Shown: positions 1 to 12,990 of the stretch, piece by piece
Layout: each line of letters begins with the position of its first letter
How positions within the stretch are numbered: position 1 is the first letter of the stretch
Assembly (NCBI GenBank): GCA_030549775.1
Contig: CM060177.1
Location: forward strand, 47,890,244 to 47,954,243
Direction of reading: 5' to 3'
Length of the DNA stretch: 64,000 nucleotides
Source: Tamarix chinensis
Taxonomy: Eukaryota; Streptophyta; Magnoliopsida; Caryophyllales; Tamaricaceae
The notes under the pieces: generated by a model
Told to the model about the DNA's origin: nothing
The model's input: only the letters and a program-made list of their open reading frames with translations
The model's database searches: none
Translations under genes and position numbers: made by a program

Positions 1-613
1 GTGTTTCTTTCTCACTCAACCAAGATGGAATCAATCTATAATTGTTAAATCTCATTGTTCTAGCTAGATTACATACCATGTATTGTTTTACACTTTCATA
101 TATGCAATCTTTGTAAGTATTCTTGTAATCGCAATACCTTTCATAAAAATTCAATACTAAAGGGTTATGAGAGTGCTTATCAATCTTGAGAGATTCTAAG
201 GTTAGAGTCTAATGAAGATAAATATGTAAAGTTTTAAATGTCTCATAGAGGTCATTGGAGTTATAGATCTATAAACCTCAAAGAAGTTCATCAATAAACT
301 CATCATAACACTTCAAAAAGAAATGAGAACCTTTTGGTAGTGGAGGTAGAGAAATATTTGGTCTTTTTGAACCATTATAATTCATGTGTCAAGTTTTTAT
401 TTGCCAATTATATTTCATTCAACCCTATTCAATCCTCGTTAAAGTCCTTTCAATAATATTATCATTGCTTGTTGCTTCTATTGATCGGCATAAATGTCCT
501 ACGTTTTTTATTGTAAATACATTTATATTTGTTATGAAAATAAATGATACATTTAAGTGTATTACTTAGTATTGTGAAGGGTAGATGCTATAATTTGGAA
601 AAATGATATATAT

Positions 614-686
<73 letters not shown>

Positions 687-1500
687 TGTATGTATATCTT
701 AATACATTTTCTTTCACTATTTTTTAATACATTCTTCCAGTTGAGTACTTTATCTTTTAATATGCTTTCTCTTACTCAAGTTGGCTATATAATACTACAT
801 GCTGTCTGCTTCCTATATTATTTACAAATTCTATTTTATGACGTCCTAAAAAGTTGGCAAGGTTTATTTTCAAGGAATATTAAAAATGTTTCGAATTTCT
901 TCTCATACCCTTATTTATTTATTAGAAATTGTGACATATATGATTCAATTTTCAAAGAAGAAACTCATTAATAATGATGGTAAATAAGAAAAATAACTAT
1001 AAAAGTAATTTTATAGTTATTTCAATTGCTTTATTAGATTATTTATAATAGGACAATTTTATAATTATACTATTTAACATCCTAAAATTACCCTATTTAA
1101 CTATATATCTTGTAGTGAGTAATGAATATGAATTAATATTAATTTGACTATTTTCCTAATCTCTTGTAAACAATGCGAGACAAGTAATTTTAGATAATTC
1201 TATATTATTTGTTCCATAATAATAATGTATAAGTAATTAATTAAATATTTTCTACAGTCTTTCATTTTTCCTGTGTAGTATAATACATTAGATTAGTGGT
1301 AAATATTGTTGCTAAGAGGTTTTGTACTATTTTCTTCGCACCAAAAGTTGTGAAGGAACCCAAACTTGATTGTAGGATGATTAGGGATGGCCGCAACGCT
1401 CGGCTTGGTTTTGATTTAGGCCACATAACGAGGGGTTCCCACCAGAGTTTTACGTCGTTTTGACCAGGAAGCCTGGCAGCCACCAAAAGCTATTGTAGGA
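1..1500. other. AT-rich intergenic flank
   Basis: No supported gene. The stretch is strongly AT-rich and its open frames are short, biased to Ile/Tyr/Leu and match no family I recognise. A microsatellite lies at 605-696. The last ~200 bases run into the psbTn promoter. Confidence 0.6.
605..696. repeat. compound TA / GTAT microsatellite
   Basis: A run of TA dinucleotides with small interruptions passes directly into about nine copies of the tetranucleotide GTAT. It is read directly from the sequence. The Tyr/Ile-rich open frame across it is a by-product of the repeat. Confidence 0.95.
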
Positions 1501-1511
1501 TAAATTTCGAA

Positions 1512-1555
1512 CACGTGGTATCACCCCATTTGATATGCTATCTCAAGGGATAAGG
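1512..1555 (+). promoter_or_regulatory. G-box and I-box upstream of psbTn
   Basis: CACGTGG (G-box) occurs at 1512-1518 and GGATAAGG (I-box, GATAAG core) at 1548-1555, about 150-190 bases before the psbTn start codon. G-box plus I-box pairs are well-known elements of light-regulated plant photosynthesis genes, so their place here fits a nuclear photosystem gene. The transcription start is not visible; TATATTTTTA near 1624 could serve as a TATA element. Confidence 0.55.
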
Positions 1556-1704
1556 AAATGGATGCGTCGGCTCAGTTTGCTGTAGAGTTGTGCACTTTTT
1601 ACGACTGTGTCCCCTTTCGTCTTATATTTTTAGCTTGTTCTAATCTTTTTGATCTGTAGGATAGCAGAGCAAAACACTCAATTTTTCGCGACAGGATCCT
1701 GGAG

Positions 1705-2022
1705 ATGGCTTCCTTAACGATGACCGCCTCGTTCCTCGGCGGCTCAGTCGCAACCATGTCAAGACACCCATCAACTGTCAACACACGCCGCGGTGTTGCC
1801 ATGGCCAAGGCCACGAGGGTGGTTGAGGTCGATGAGAAGAGCATCAAGGAAGAGGCAAACAACACGAGGAGGGACCTTATGTTTGCTGCAGCAGCAGCAG
1901 CAGCTTCCTCCATTGCTAAGGCTGCCATGGCAGAAGAGCCAAAGAACGGCTCCGAGGAGGCTAAAAAGAAGTATGCGCCCATTTGTGTTGCAATGCCCAC
2001 GGCCCGTGTGTGCCGTAATTGA
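1705..2022 (+). CDS. psbTn: Photosystem II 5 kDa protein PsbTn, chloroplast precursor
   Basis: Nuclear-encoded small lumenal subunit of photosystem II (distinct from plastid PsbT). The 105-residue product has the family's three parts. Residues 1 to about 54 form a Ser/Thr/Arg-rich chloroplast transit peptide. Residues 55-76 are a thylakoid transfer signal starting with a twin arginine (RRD), followed by an Ala-rich hydrophobic core ending AMA. The mature peptide, about 29 residues, begins EEPK and contains [17 protein letters not shown] with two cysteines (94 and 103). Length, Ala-rich core and Cys spacing match the family. Single exon, intact, ATG chosen because it opens the transit peptide. 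A G-box and I-box lie upstream. Frames on the opposite strand (1599-2000) are shadows. The nearest other gene is SIR, 33 kb away. Confidence 0.93.
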   Translation: MASLTMTASFLGGSVATMSRHPSTVNTRRGVAMAKATRVVEVDEKSIKEEANNTRRDLMFAAAAAAASSIAKAAMAEEPKNGSEEAKKKYAPICVAMPTARVCRN

Positions 2023-2130
2023 GGCCTTGGAGTGGTTTTATGGAGACATTGTAGAGGGGATCCTTTGAACTGGCATGTAATGAGTCGTAAAACCGTTGAA
2101 ATGTTAAGGCCATAAATATATATAATGCTT
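2023..2130 (+). other. probable psbTn 3' UTR with AT-rich polyadenylation region
   Basis: After the stop codon about 90 bases of normal composition lead to CATAAATATATATAATG (about 2111-2127), a plausible plant near-upstream polyadenylation signal. This is inferred from position and composition only. Confidence 0.35.
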
Positions 2131-4102
2131 TGTATCTACCTTTCATGTTTCTGTGCAGTTGTTGTATCCATTAACCTTTCATGTTTGCCTTTCCTCTGTT
2201 TTCAGATATATTTTCCCCTTGAAGGTTTTGGATGCCAAAGGATTCCATGTTCTAATCTGTTGTTTTTCGGTAGGCTTTTTCAAGAACAGGTTGTTTTCAA
2301 AGACCTTTTGCATTTTATTCTTTGAACATCTCCAGCGAAGGTATATACAGAAATCGATACAGCCAAACTCTCATCAATACTAGACTCTACAGTTGGTTCA
2401 AGGGCACGTAGTACGTCTCCGTATTGTGTGGCCCTAGATTTGTGGGTCATATCCTAGAAACATCCATTACAACATCATTCACCAACATTGTACTAACGAT
2501 AACTCTTGGGGGGCGGGGATGAAAAAGAGCTTACGGCTACGTTCACATCATACGTGTAAGAGTAGTGACGCAAATAATTCCCTTTCTCTTCTTTCGCCTA
2601 GTCCTCTTTAGTCATAATTTTCGGGCCTTACCCCAAGACCTCAAGAGAGGTCTCTTCGGTCACTCACATGATGGATTTGCATGTATAGATGGTTTTTTTT
2701 TTTATAAGTCATTTTATTAAGAAAAGAGACTCTTCCAACAAAAATCATTTCCTCAACCTTTTAATAAGGGTTTGAAATGGCTAATAATCATATATATGTT
2801 AAGGGAAACGCCCAAACAAGAGTACATTCACCTTTAGCACCCACAATAAAGCCACCAATACCCAATACACAAGGTAAAGATAAGCGAACAAATCTACTCC
2901 TAGATGAAGACAAAGGATCTTAAATGAACATGACGACAATGTTACCAAAGCATCCAATTCCACAAGGCATTGTCCATCTTGTATGATTCAACTTAACACC
3001 TTCTAGAACCACCCATCAACCACTAAGAAGTCCACGACTCTCTTCTGATTGTTGGCAAATGGTGAAGGAAATTATGCATAGAATAAGAAAGACATGGAAT
3101 ATTTGATTTCACATGAAGACAAAGTGTACATTTAGTCACTAACTAGTGTGGTAGGATAAATGAGATAACATAAATAAATCATTGATAGGATTGCTCATTG
3201 AAATTCACATAAGCATCCACAAAGGATTCTGATGATTCTTTTTTATTAGTGATCTCAAATGAAAAGCCTTATTACCTGGAAAACTTACAATTAAAAGCCA
3301 TCATAATGTATATAAATGTAAGATCTCTCATTTCCTTGATAGAATTCACGTATACATATGTGGATCATTAAAGAATATAATAGTATAGGATGATGCATAA
3401 ATATAATGGACACATGCAACACTTGGCACTAAAAAAGCTTCATTTATAAGATTGGCATAAATGAATAAGTGTATATCAATCCAATTTAGGTTCATAATGC
3501 AATATCACTACTTCATGTAGAAAGAATAATGATTTGGTAGAGTTCTTGATTATGCACATGATTGTTAGACCCTTATTGATGAGGTTTACAAGTGATATGT
3601 CAATATTCATGTGAAGGGTTTTTTTTGTGCGTGTGCTTATCATATATCACATTATTGATAGATTAAATTAATCTTTAGATTCGACATGATCATATGCTAA
3701 TTCATCAAGATTCATGTATAACTATAATAACGCATAAGTGTACTTTAATCCATAACGAAAGAATAACCAATGGATTTGGATAAATATCTATATCGATGAT
3801 ACTACAGTCTTTTGGATTGAGCACACGTTCATCAGTCTCTATTGATTGATGGACATCAAATAAGATGAAGTGGGTGTGATCTAGGGGCCACGAATCTATA
3901 TATAGACAACTAACATGTTATTTATTAGGCTATTCTAATTCAGTCCATCAACAATCTATAATACGCATACGGGTCAACATCTAATTAGATACATTAAGCC
4001 CAAATAATTTATACATAAATATGATCACTTATGAACATAATTAATTTATTTGACAACCCGCTATTCCTATCATTCACATATAAGCCCAACATTGGATAAA
4101 AA
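2131..4102. other. intergenic, probably containing the 3' LTR of the copia-1 remnant
   Basis: No coding region is supported. The right part (up to 4109) should be the 3' LTR of the minus-strand copia element, because a polypurine tract and LTR start are seen at 4103-4120. A TATA-like CTATATATAG lies near 3896-3905 inside it. The outer end of the LTR could not be placed by eye. Confidence 0.4.
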
Positions 4103-4125
4103 CCTAACAATCTCCCACTTAGGTT
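4103..4125 (-). other. copia-1 polypurine tract and 3' LTR start
   Basis: Read on the minus strand the sequence is AAGTGGGAGATTGTTAGG. The purine tract directly precedes TGTTAGG, the usual start of an LTR in plant copia elements. This fixes the element's orientation and places its internal region at higher coordinates. Confidence 0.65.
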
Positions 4126-4631
4126 ATATATGTAACCTTATAACCACAAATTGTAAAATAACTAAATGAGCTCAATGTTGTTATCTTTAAGAAATATATC
4201 TATAACCAATATGGTCCATTTGTCACATCAACATAGGATCAAAGCGGTTTTTGTCACATTTCTTTATAACTAACTAAATATTCAATGGTCACATATGCAG
4301 ATATAACCAAATAACATGGATCAAGATGTGGATGTGTATCATGAAAATTTCATGTAATGTGATCTTAACATGCCTATTTTTAACTTGTCCTAATTAAAAC
4401 TTTAGTGAGATTAAATCATAAGTAACTTAGAAAGGAAACAAACTAAAACTTTATACTTAAACTTTATTTCTATATATATATATATATGGCCAAAAAATAT
4501 CCATAAGCCAAAACAAAGTGCCCATATATATAACAAATGAAGTAACACACTCCCATTGAAACTAAATATCATCAAATGACATAACACCCATATGAGCAAC
4601 ATGCTCGAGAAACTAATTAGGCGGTAAAGCT

Positions 4632-5260
4632 TTAGTGATTATAGAGTCTATATTGATGTGCTCTATAGGCAACTCTCCTTTCTCTACTTTCTCTTTTAAA
4701 AACCAAGTATTTAATATCGATACTTTTCAATTTTGTAGAACTTAGGTTGTTACTAGAATATTGAATTACAACCTTATTATCAGATAACATCCTAAGTGGT
4801 CTTTCAATACCGTCAACTATATACAGCTCTGTGACAAAATTTTGTAGCCATATACCGCAAGTGGAAGTCATATAGCGTGATATAAATTCCGCTACCATAG
4901 TGTAAGAGACCATAACTATCTACTTAGTAGTCTTCCAAGAAAAAACACCTCTAGCCATTAGGAAAACAAAACCTAATGTAAACTCCATGCTATCTTGGCA
5001 TCCAGCAAAATCAAAGTTGGAATATTATACAATCTCAAGCTTGTTTTACCTCCAATATGTGAGCATGTAATCATTTTTTTCTGTAAGTACCATATGAATC
5101 ATTTGGTTGTTGTCCAATGGTTTAGTCTTGAATTACTTTGATATCTACCAAGCATCCTAATGATGTATTCAATATCTAGAAGGGTACACACTTGAGCATG
5201 CATCAGACATCCCACTACTGAAACATAGGAAACACTTTGCATTTGTTTTCTTTCAAAGTT
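4632..5260 (-). pseudogene. copia-1 RNase H region
   Basis: The minus strand encodes VAEFISRYM...GIWLQNFV, then IERPLRMLSDNKVVIQYSSNN and KSIDIKYLV, the conserved C-terminal part of the copia RNase H module (AEF...DNK...KHIDIKYH-like). The reading frame ends in unrelated residues after about 4690. It lies immediately upstream of the polypurine tract, as expected for the end of copia pol. Confidence 0.8.
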
Positions 5261-5419
5261 ATTTTTAGGGTACTAACTAAGACTAAATTTGTCTCATTTG
5301 TGATTCTTCATGGCATACTGCTTGAGAACCTTTTTGACATAAGCCTTTTATGAGAGCTATAGGATACCTTGAGAATGATCCCTTTATATTTCTATGTTAT
5401 TTCATCTCATGATTTATAG

Positions 5420-6000
5420 CTAGAAATTTCTTGGTTTCATACAACAAACCTATGTCATTACATGCCAACAGTATGTCACTGATATATAAAACCAAAAAAT
5501 GTGTTTACTCTCGCAAAAATTGGTATAAACATTCATCCACCAAATTCATCAACAAAAGAGGTGATAAATTGATAAATTTTGAAATACCATTGTCAAGACG
5601 CTTGCCTGAGCCCATATCTAGATTCTTAACTTTGCAAACCATATTCTTTGAGTCTCCGGATATAAAGTTTTCTAGTTGCACCATATAGATTGTTTCCTCA
5701 ATGTCACCATTAAGAAAAGTGCTCTTAACATCCATCTAATGTGACTCATGATTAAAATGTGCCATTAATACCATAATCACCCTTAAGGAATGTTTAGAAG
5801 ATATTGGAGAGTAGGTCTCTTCAAAATCTTCTCTTTCCTTTTGTGTAAAGCCCTTAGCAACAAGACGTGCTTTATATCTCACCACATTACCTTTTGATTC
5901 CCTTTTGGTCATAAATATCCATTTGCAACCAATAGATGTCTTTCCTTCAAACAATAGGATAAGATCTCATACATCACTATCTATCATGGAATTTGTTTAC
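5420..6000 (-). pseudogene. copia-1 reverse transcriptase remnant
   Basis: Minus-strand frames show GCKWIFMTKRESKG, YKARLVAKGFTQKE and EETYSPISSKHSLRVIM (5954-5736), followed after a stop by MDVKSTFLNGDIEETIYMVQ (5735-5505). These are the hallmark N-terminal blocks of copia RT. Further on, the catalytic box reads YISDILLA near 5480-5460 instead of YVDD, so one of the two catalytic Asp residues is lost as well as the frame. Gene order agrees with the RNase H remnant downstream. Confidence 0.88.
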
Positions 6001-7199
6001 TCATTCATGGCATAAATCCACATTTGATAATTCAAACTCTCCATGGCATGACATAAGTTAAATGGATCATTTTCTATCACCCTAATTCTTACCTCATGTG
6101 TTTAGGAGAAATATAATGTAATCATCCAAAATAACACTTTGCCTTTCTTTGGTGGATCTCCTTAGATCTTGAGGTTGCTAAATTATTCTTGTGGAACAGT
6201 CACCTCATTCTCAATAGGTGGTTTTTTCGATATTGTCTTATAGAGGATCCTAATTTACCTTTTGATCAATGGTATGTGCAAAGACTTTCACATCATCAAA
6301 GATAACAGTAGGAATTATAATTGATTCCTTCTCAAAGATAGCATCCTTAACCTTATTTATCCCCATAAGCTCAACATCATCAAAGAACGTGGCGTTTCCA
6401 ACCTCAAAACTCATCCTCATTGTAGGATTATAGAACTTATAGCCTATTGATCACTCAGACTAACCAATAAAATAACTACTAACCGTTTTGGAGTCTAATG
6501 TCTTTTTTATGTGGCATATATGCCCTTGCTTAGTTGGACATCCTTAAAATTAAAATTCTTCATACTAGGAATTTTGCTTGTCCAATGCTCATAAAGTATT
6601 TTAGTAGCTAATTTAGTTGGTACTCTATTCAGAACGTAAGTTGTTGTATTTAGTGGTTTTCCCAGTAGCGACTCTAGTAAGGTAGACTAACTAATCATAT
6701 TCCTTACCATATCCTTAAGAGTTTGGTTTCATCTTTTAGCTACACCATTCATGTTAAGAGATCCTAATATGGTGTATTGTGGGATGATTCTACAATCCTC
6801 TAGGAATAAAGCAAATGGTCCTAGACATTATTCACCTAAATCGTCATATCTTCTATAGTATTCACTGCCACAATAAGATACAACACATGTGATCCTTTTG
6901 TTGAGTTGATTCTCAACTTCAAGTTTATAAGATTTGAACATGTCCAATGATTGTGAATTTTCATAAATAAGATACAGGTAGTTATAATGTGAGCAATCGT
7001 CTATAAATGATATGAAATATTGTTTACCATTCCAAGAAGTTGTAGAGAACGGTTCTCAGATATCCATGTAAATCAATTTTAAGACGTATGAAGATCTATT
7101 TGCACGTGTTCTCTTTATTTTGGTATGTTTTTCCTTAACACATTAAGCACGGTTGTGTAAATCTATAAAGTCAAGGGAATCTAAAATTTTATCAGACAC

Positions 7200-7665
7200 A
7201 AGTCTCTCAATTCTTCATTTTGATATATGACCTAGGCGCTTATGCCATAATGATACAACATTTTATTTAATTAATTTGCATTTAGTACCATGTGATTCTA
7301 TATGTAATATTTCATGACATGAAGTGATGACATCAAGAATATATAGGTATCATATATGCACATAAAGAAATAGTATCCAATAAAACAAGAAATAATGAAA
7401 ATTATTATTTCTGATTAAATAATAATAACCGAATTTTTCCAATAGGAAAATATAAACCAATGGAAGTGTCTTTCAAATTAAAATAATAACTAGTTTCTAA
7501 TAATAACCTAAAAGTGTAAATTGCTTCAACCCTTACTACCTTGATATCCCCCATATAGATATGTCTTTCACCATTATTTAGCTTTCAGCAGCTTAGGCAA
7601 CCATGCATAGAAACACTTATATGAGTAGTAGAACCAGAATCTAACCACCAAGTGTTTCTAGGTAC
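7200..7665 (-). pseudogene. copia-1 protease and pre-integrase remnant
   Basis: The minus strand near 7660-7615 gives WWLDSGSTTHISVSMHGCL, which contains the aspartic protease motif DSG of copia polyproteins. Near 7250-7200 it gives SLWHKRLGHISK, the gag pre-integrase His motif. Stops separate the pieces. Their order, gag then protease then integrase, fits copia. Confidence 0.7.
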
Positions 7666-7990
7666 TAAAGCTAATATAAGCTTAGAACAACCAAAGCAAG
7701 GATCGCACCTTTCTTCTTGGACCATACATGGTACTTCTAACAATCCTTTTTAATATTTTCAGCCTTTTAGCAAAAGAATTTTTTTTGTCTTTTTCCTTCT
7801 ACTATTTCTTTTGAATTAAACCCTTAAGCATAACTTCATTCTTTCTTTTCATGCCCTAACTTTTAGGGGTAAATGGAAGAGGAGCACTCTCAATCATATC
7901 TTGATTTAATCGTTCTTCCTCTTACACACAATATGAAATAAAATCTTTAAGAGTCCATCTCTCCATTTGGTAGTTGTAATTAACCTTAAA

Positions 7991-8503
7991 TTAAATGAAT
8001 TGTGTAGGAAGAGATATCAATACTAAATGCACAAGTAAGTCATCTGATAACTTGAGCTTTAATGCCTTAATTCTGAAAGCAATGTTAGACATATCCATAA
8101 TGTACTCCTTTATATTTCCTTTGTATTTGTACTTCATTGAAATCAAGCATTGTAGAAAAGTGCTTATTTCAGCCTTATCATTTTTTACAAAATGTTTCTT
8201 AATTTGGGTAAGAAAATCCTTAGCATCGGTAATATTCTCAAAGAATCCACCTCTGAAAGCCTCTAAAATGTTGCATTTGATGATCATAAGACCCATGCAA
8301 TTAGAGTGACCCACTTTTTAAAGTTTATTTTATCACCAAAGAAACTTTCAACCTGTCAGATCAGTGGATTTCACTAACCAAAGTGCATGGTCTAGATTCA
8401 TGCAGCCAAGGACAAGTAAAATGTTGTCCTTCTATTTCTTAAAATTATTTCCATTCAACATGGGAATATAACTTAAGTTGGCAGATATAGTAGTAATAGA
8501 CAT
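7991..8503 (-). pseudogene. copia-1 gag remnant
   Basis: A minus-strand ATG at 8503 opens MSITTISANLSYIPMLNGNN, the typical start of a plant copia Gag (ISANL...LNGxNF). An in-frame TAG interrupts it at the usual NFKKW position and another stop follows. Frame 8314-7991 continues with the gag core (FLTQIKKHFVKNDKAE, YKGNIKEYIMDMSNIAFRIK, LVHLVLISLPTQF). A zinc-knuckle region would follow, but I cannot see it intact. Confidence 0.8.
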
Positions 8504-11414
8504 AACTATATAAAAAACATAACAATAACATAAATGTACATGCTCATAAAAATATGCATATTAAAAAATCAATAAATTTAAATAATGGTAATCCTATCAT
8601 AAGAAACTAGTGAAACATTAATATCAAGTCTTTGGACAATAATATTAACTAAAAGTGATGTTCTTGTTGTAGTGATCAAATATTAGTAATAAAGCCTATC
8701 AAATAATGAGATCATTTTTGGATTAACTCATTATCCACATAGCATCTAAATAATTACCACATACTTATCACCATAGGCCTATGTAAAACTCTACCAAATA
8801 TATGTTTTCCTTTGGGCCGAAAATACACACACACACATCCAACACTTTCAACAAACTAATTTTCTTAAAAGATGTCACTTTAGCAATATATCGTATCAAT
8901 TAGCTTATCTACTAATATTAGACAAACAATAATTCAAATAAATTAATCCTTTAGTTTTATTTATAAATATAGGCCTACAATATTAGGACCAACTTTATTT
9001 AGATTCAATATCCATAAAAAAAAAACATTAAATCCAGCATCATTAACATTACAATAAAATTAATGTCAAATAACACACATAAGAGGCCCACACAATAATT
9101 GATTAGATTAGAATAAAATAAATATATAATTAAATTAAATAGGTTAATTATATTTAATTAATATTATTATTTAAATAATACAAAATTAATGAGTGCCAAA
9201 GTCATAACACAAAAGTACTAAAATGATTGAATGTTGGGTTATGCAACAAAAAGGCCAAAAATGACCCAAACAAGCCAATATAAGAACTCACCCAAACAAT
9301 GTTAAAGAGAGGCGCAAGACTAAAGGATTAAATTACATGGGCTACACACAAGTTAACAAAAAAAATTTCTACCAAAGCTAGTCGAGAGCACTAAAATTTT
9401 TAGTCTAGTCTTGGGTTCAAACCCGACCTCAACCAAATAGACCTTTTTTTCTTAAATTACTAAAACCCTGTAATTAGTTAAACCATAATCTCTCCTTCTA
9501 CCTCCTAACATTCCAACACCTATAACCATTGCCTAGCCTCAACCTTTGAAAACTACTGAAACCACAGTCCACTACCTAGCCTTTAGCAAAAATCGGCGCC
9601 ACCTATTTGATTGGCAAAACACAATCGTCATGGAGTCACTGAAACAGTTCTAATAAGAGCCATTGAAGAGAACGACGAATGAGGACTGAATCGAATACAT
9701 AGAACAAGATTAAACTAGATCCAATTGAATCCAGAGATTGAATAGAGATGAGATTAGTTTGACAAAAATGGGAGAAAAATTATCAAAGAGATGAATGAAG
9801 GTAATGGTTGGCAGCAATAGCCAATCAAAAAAAAAATCTCTATACACCATATCAAACAGTATAAAGAAGAAAAATAAATACAAATGGAAACCAGAGAGAT
9901 GAAAAGTATCAAACATTTTAAATCAAACAAAAATAAAGTCCAAACAATACCAAACAAATAACATTAATCATAATTACTGAGACAGTTTATTAATCTTGAT
10001 AAATTAAGCACAAAGATTATGATACCATTTATCTCCTAAGATTGAATCTCTTAGAATAAATGAGATACTGATCTTAAAGTTTAGATGTGCCATATACATG
10101 TGTTATTATTCCTCCATAGATATGAAAGTAAGCAACAAAGGATGCTAGAAATATTATCTTTCCCAACTTAAGGAGGAAAAAGAAGGATATTGACATGAAA
10201 AATAAGAAATCATATAGAAAACGTCTTCCATGAGAAATGGACCCAAGGAAATGTCAAAGTACATTTGAGGCATATACTTGCAAATATAGTGTAGCTACCA
10301 TTCGCATTTATTATTGCTAAGAAACTATGAAAGTCAGATGTACTAACTCATATTCCAACTCATAGAATTTCAGTAACCAATACCAAGTTAAAGGCAAGTA
10401 TATTATAAATATGCTATAAGAATCCAAAGATTTTAACCTTTGAGAGAGAATTTATAATCATCAAAGAGGATAAATTTACAAAAATAACTAAAAAAGTTAT
10501 TAATCATGTCCATAGTGATAGTATCCAAGAAGAGATTTTGCTAACGGATGAAATATCCAATAATTATTCTTATTCCAATGTAATATGATATGATGTGGAT
10601 ATTGGCAATGCATTTACCTAAATATTTATAACTGGTGATAGATAAAACTAATAATCAATATTTATTAATTGTGGAATGGCATTGCATAAATGATTGGATA
10701 AGTTTGAATAGGTGAATAAATGTCAAATGTATCAGCTCAACCAAGTGTGAATTAAATGGACATGAAGTCCAACATTGGAATGCATTATACCAATTGGTTA
10801 CAAGTGGGTTTTTATAATGAAATGATCTACTTTAAGATCAAATCGATGATACATGAAATTATACAAAATCTACATTTTTGTCCCATGAGATGTTTAAAGG
10901 TAAGCCCCTAAATGATAGGGTGTATAATGTGTACTAATGTATATAAATAAATCATATATGATGTAATGCATGGAAAATATATGATAAGTTGAGGGGAAGA
11001 AGAGTGTACCCTTTTCCTTGGTTAATGTTTTATCCCACAAGATTTTTCTCCCATGGTTCTCAATGAGGAAATGTTTTAAAGGTATATTACTAAGAGTGAG
11101 TATCAAATATTGGCGATATGGAGACATATTTTTTATTCTCCTCAATCTTCATAAATAATTTTAAAATACTTAGTTACTTTAGGAACACCAAATATCATGG
11201 GATGTACAAAGAAGGTGGAGTTGTAAATATGATGAGATATATATCTTAGGGATGGTGTTGTAAATATTTTATCTACATATTGTCGATGTACATATCATAT
11301 ACTTGTATAATATTAATTCCAATGTTATTTTAATAAATTGTAATACATTTCTCAATTATGGCTATAACACTTCACCACTTCATCTCCATTATGCATCATG
11401 ATATGGACTATTAA
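8504..11414. other. AT-rich region, possible copia-1 leader and flanking DNA
   Basis: No gene is supported. Bases 10011-10027 read on the minus strand give TGGTATCATAATCTTTG, which resembles a primer-binding site for initiator tRNA-Met (TGGTATCA core) and may belong to copia-1. 9400-9720 is less AT-rich. Nothing else was recognised. Confidence 0.35.
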
Positions 11415-11569
11415 TGTGATACCCCATATTTTTGTAAATGGTTGGATAAGAATTTGCCAATTTTTGAGCATTTGATTTTGATTTAATGTTATGATTTGGT
11501 TTGAGGCAAATTTTCATTGGAAATAAGGTTGGAAAATTATAGTTTATTGAGTTTTTCAGGAAAACGGAT

Positions 11570-12990
11570 TGATTAGTTCATCGTTTCAATAAAATGAGCT
11601 TTCTTAACAAAATCGATCAACTAGTTAGGGGAATCAATCGATTGGTTTGTAGAACAGTCGACTGGTAGCCCCAAACTAATCAAATGGTTTGTTAAATTGG
11701 ACATATTTTTTTAGCTTAATTTTCTAAAAAAGTTCTTATACTAAAATGAAACCTTACCAACCTATGCCAAATTTTACCTAAGAGATTATTAACCATTTTC
11801 ATGATGCATTTAGCTTGAAATATTATCTCAGATCGATATAGAGGTTGATTAGGACAATTGAGGGGTAGAGATGACATAATCCTTGTCTTCTTCCACCTCT
11901 CCTTTGCACATTTCTGAGATAAATGTTTTGATCTAACGCACAATTTTGAGCACTTAAAATATGTTTCCATGCTAATATTCCATTACCTCTCTTGTGTATT
12001 CTAATTCTGGTTTATTCTCTAGAAACATCATTTGAGCTCTAGAAAATAGGTCACCATATCTTGGATAAAATATGTCTGATTAGCTCAAATTCAAACAATA
12101 ATTTCTAGGTTTTTTGAATTGTTCTAAACCCTCTCTCATTCCACTCAATTGGTTGGCCATTAATAGCCCCAATCATCCATTTTATTCACCTTTCTTTTAG
12201 CCACTAAAATCCCTAAGTCCTTATATTCACCTTCCCTCTTTTATGCACTTCAAACCTTAAAATTGATTTCCTTCCACTCTTTTGATCCTTTCTCTAGCTC
12301 TCTCTTGTTTTAATTATTAAGCAAGGAAGAGTTAGATTGGGAGAAAAATATTGAGTGGTTCAACTGAGCACTTTCCTATTTTACCTTAAGTTGGTATGTT
12401 CTTTCTTTTCCTTCTATTTTAAGTTCGAAAGTTAATAAGGTTTAATAGGATTTTTCCTTTATTAAGTAAGTGATTCTTGCTTCTAAATTGATTTATGAAT
12501 ATTCCTCCATGATATGAGTTTCCTTAAGTTGATCTTGTTTGTTGGCATGAATGCTTATAGCCGACAGAGTTGATTTGGATGGGTAGGTTGTGTACCTTGA
12601 GTAAAAAGCATGAAATTTGATAAAAATAGGATATGGTGACTAAATGTTGAGATAAGAAAGTTAATTTGGTTAAAGGTTTGTTATACTATGTTAATACATG
12701 TTCCAATGTGGTTAATAATGATTTATAAGTATGAATCTGCATCAAATTAATGGTTTGATGTTGTTATAGGGAAAAACGGTCAACTGGTTAGGTTAAATCG
12801 ATCGACTGATTCCTAGAACAATCGAATGGTTGACCTAGGCCATCGATTGGTAAGCCTACAAAGACCTCGGTCTTGCTCTCAATTTAAACCCATCAACTGG
12901 CTTGGCAGAACTAATCAAATGGTTTATGAATAGTCAACTAGTCTTCCCAAACTAATCAACCATTTTGAGGAAAATCATGGCCAGACCGAT
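11570..12990. repeat. dispersed TCGACTGGTT-like motif clusters
   Basis: Two clusters (about 11570-11695 and 12775-12985) hold many variants of a decamer close to ATCGACTGGTT, such as GATCAACTAGTTAGG, AGTCGACTGGTAG, GGTCAACTGGTTAGG, TCGATCGACTGATT, CCATCGATTGG and CGATCAATTGGTTTG. Spacing is irregular at about 20-40 bases. They lie within the outer LTR. Confidence 0.7.

Larger units (their letters stand above)
4103..8503 (-). mobile_element. Ty1-copia retrotransposon, decayed internal region (copia-1)
   Basis: Copia gene order is readable on the minus strand: gag (8503 to about 7990), protease (about 7660-7600), pre-integrase WHKRLGHIS (about 7250-7200), integrase (about 7150-6500), RT (about 6000-5300), RNase H (about 5270-4632), then the polypurine tract at about 4120. 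All frames carry stops and shifts, so the element is dead. A possible primer-binding site is at 10011-10027, but that would imply a long 5' leader. No second LTR could be matched by eye. Confidence 0.8.

Noticed and set aside
1262..1486. 74-residue minus-strand frame upstream of psbTn
   Set aside because: No recognisable domain. It lies in the probable promoter and is likely chance.
1599..2000. 133-residue minus-strand open frame
   Set aside because: Shadow of psbTn on the opposite strand.
10894..11145. 83-residue minus-strand frame
   Set aside because: No motif and an AT-rich context; chance frame.
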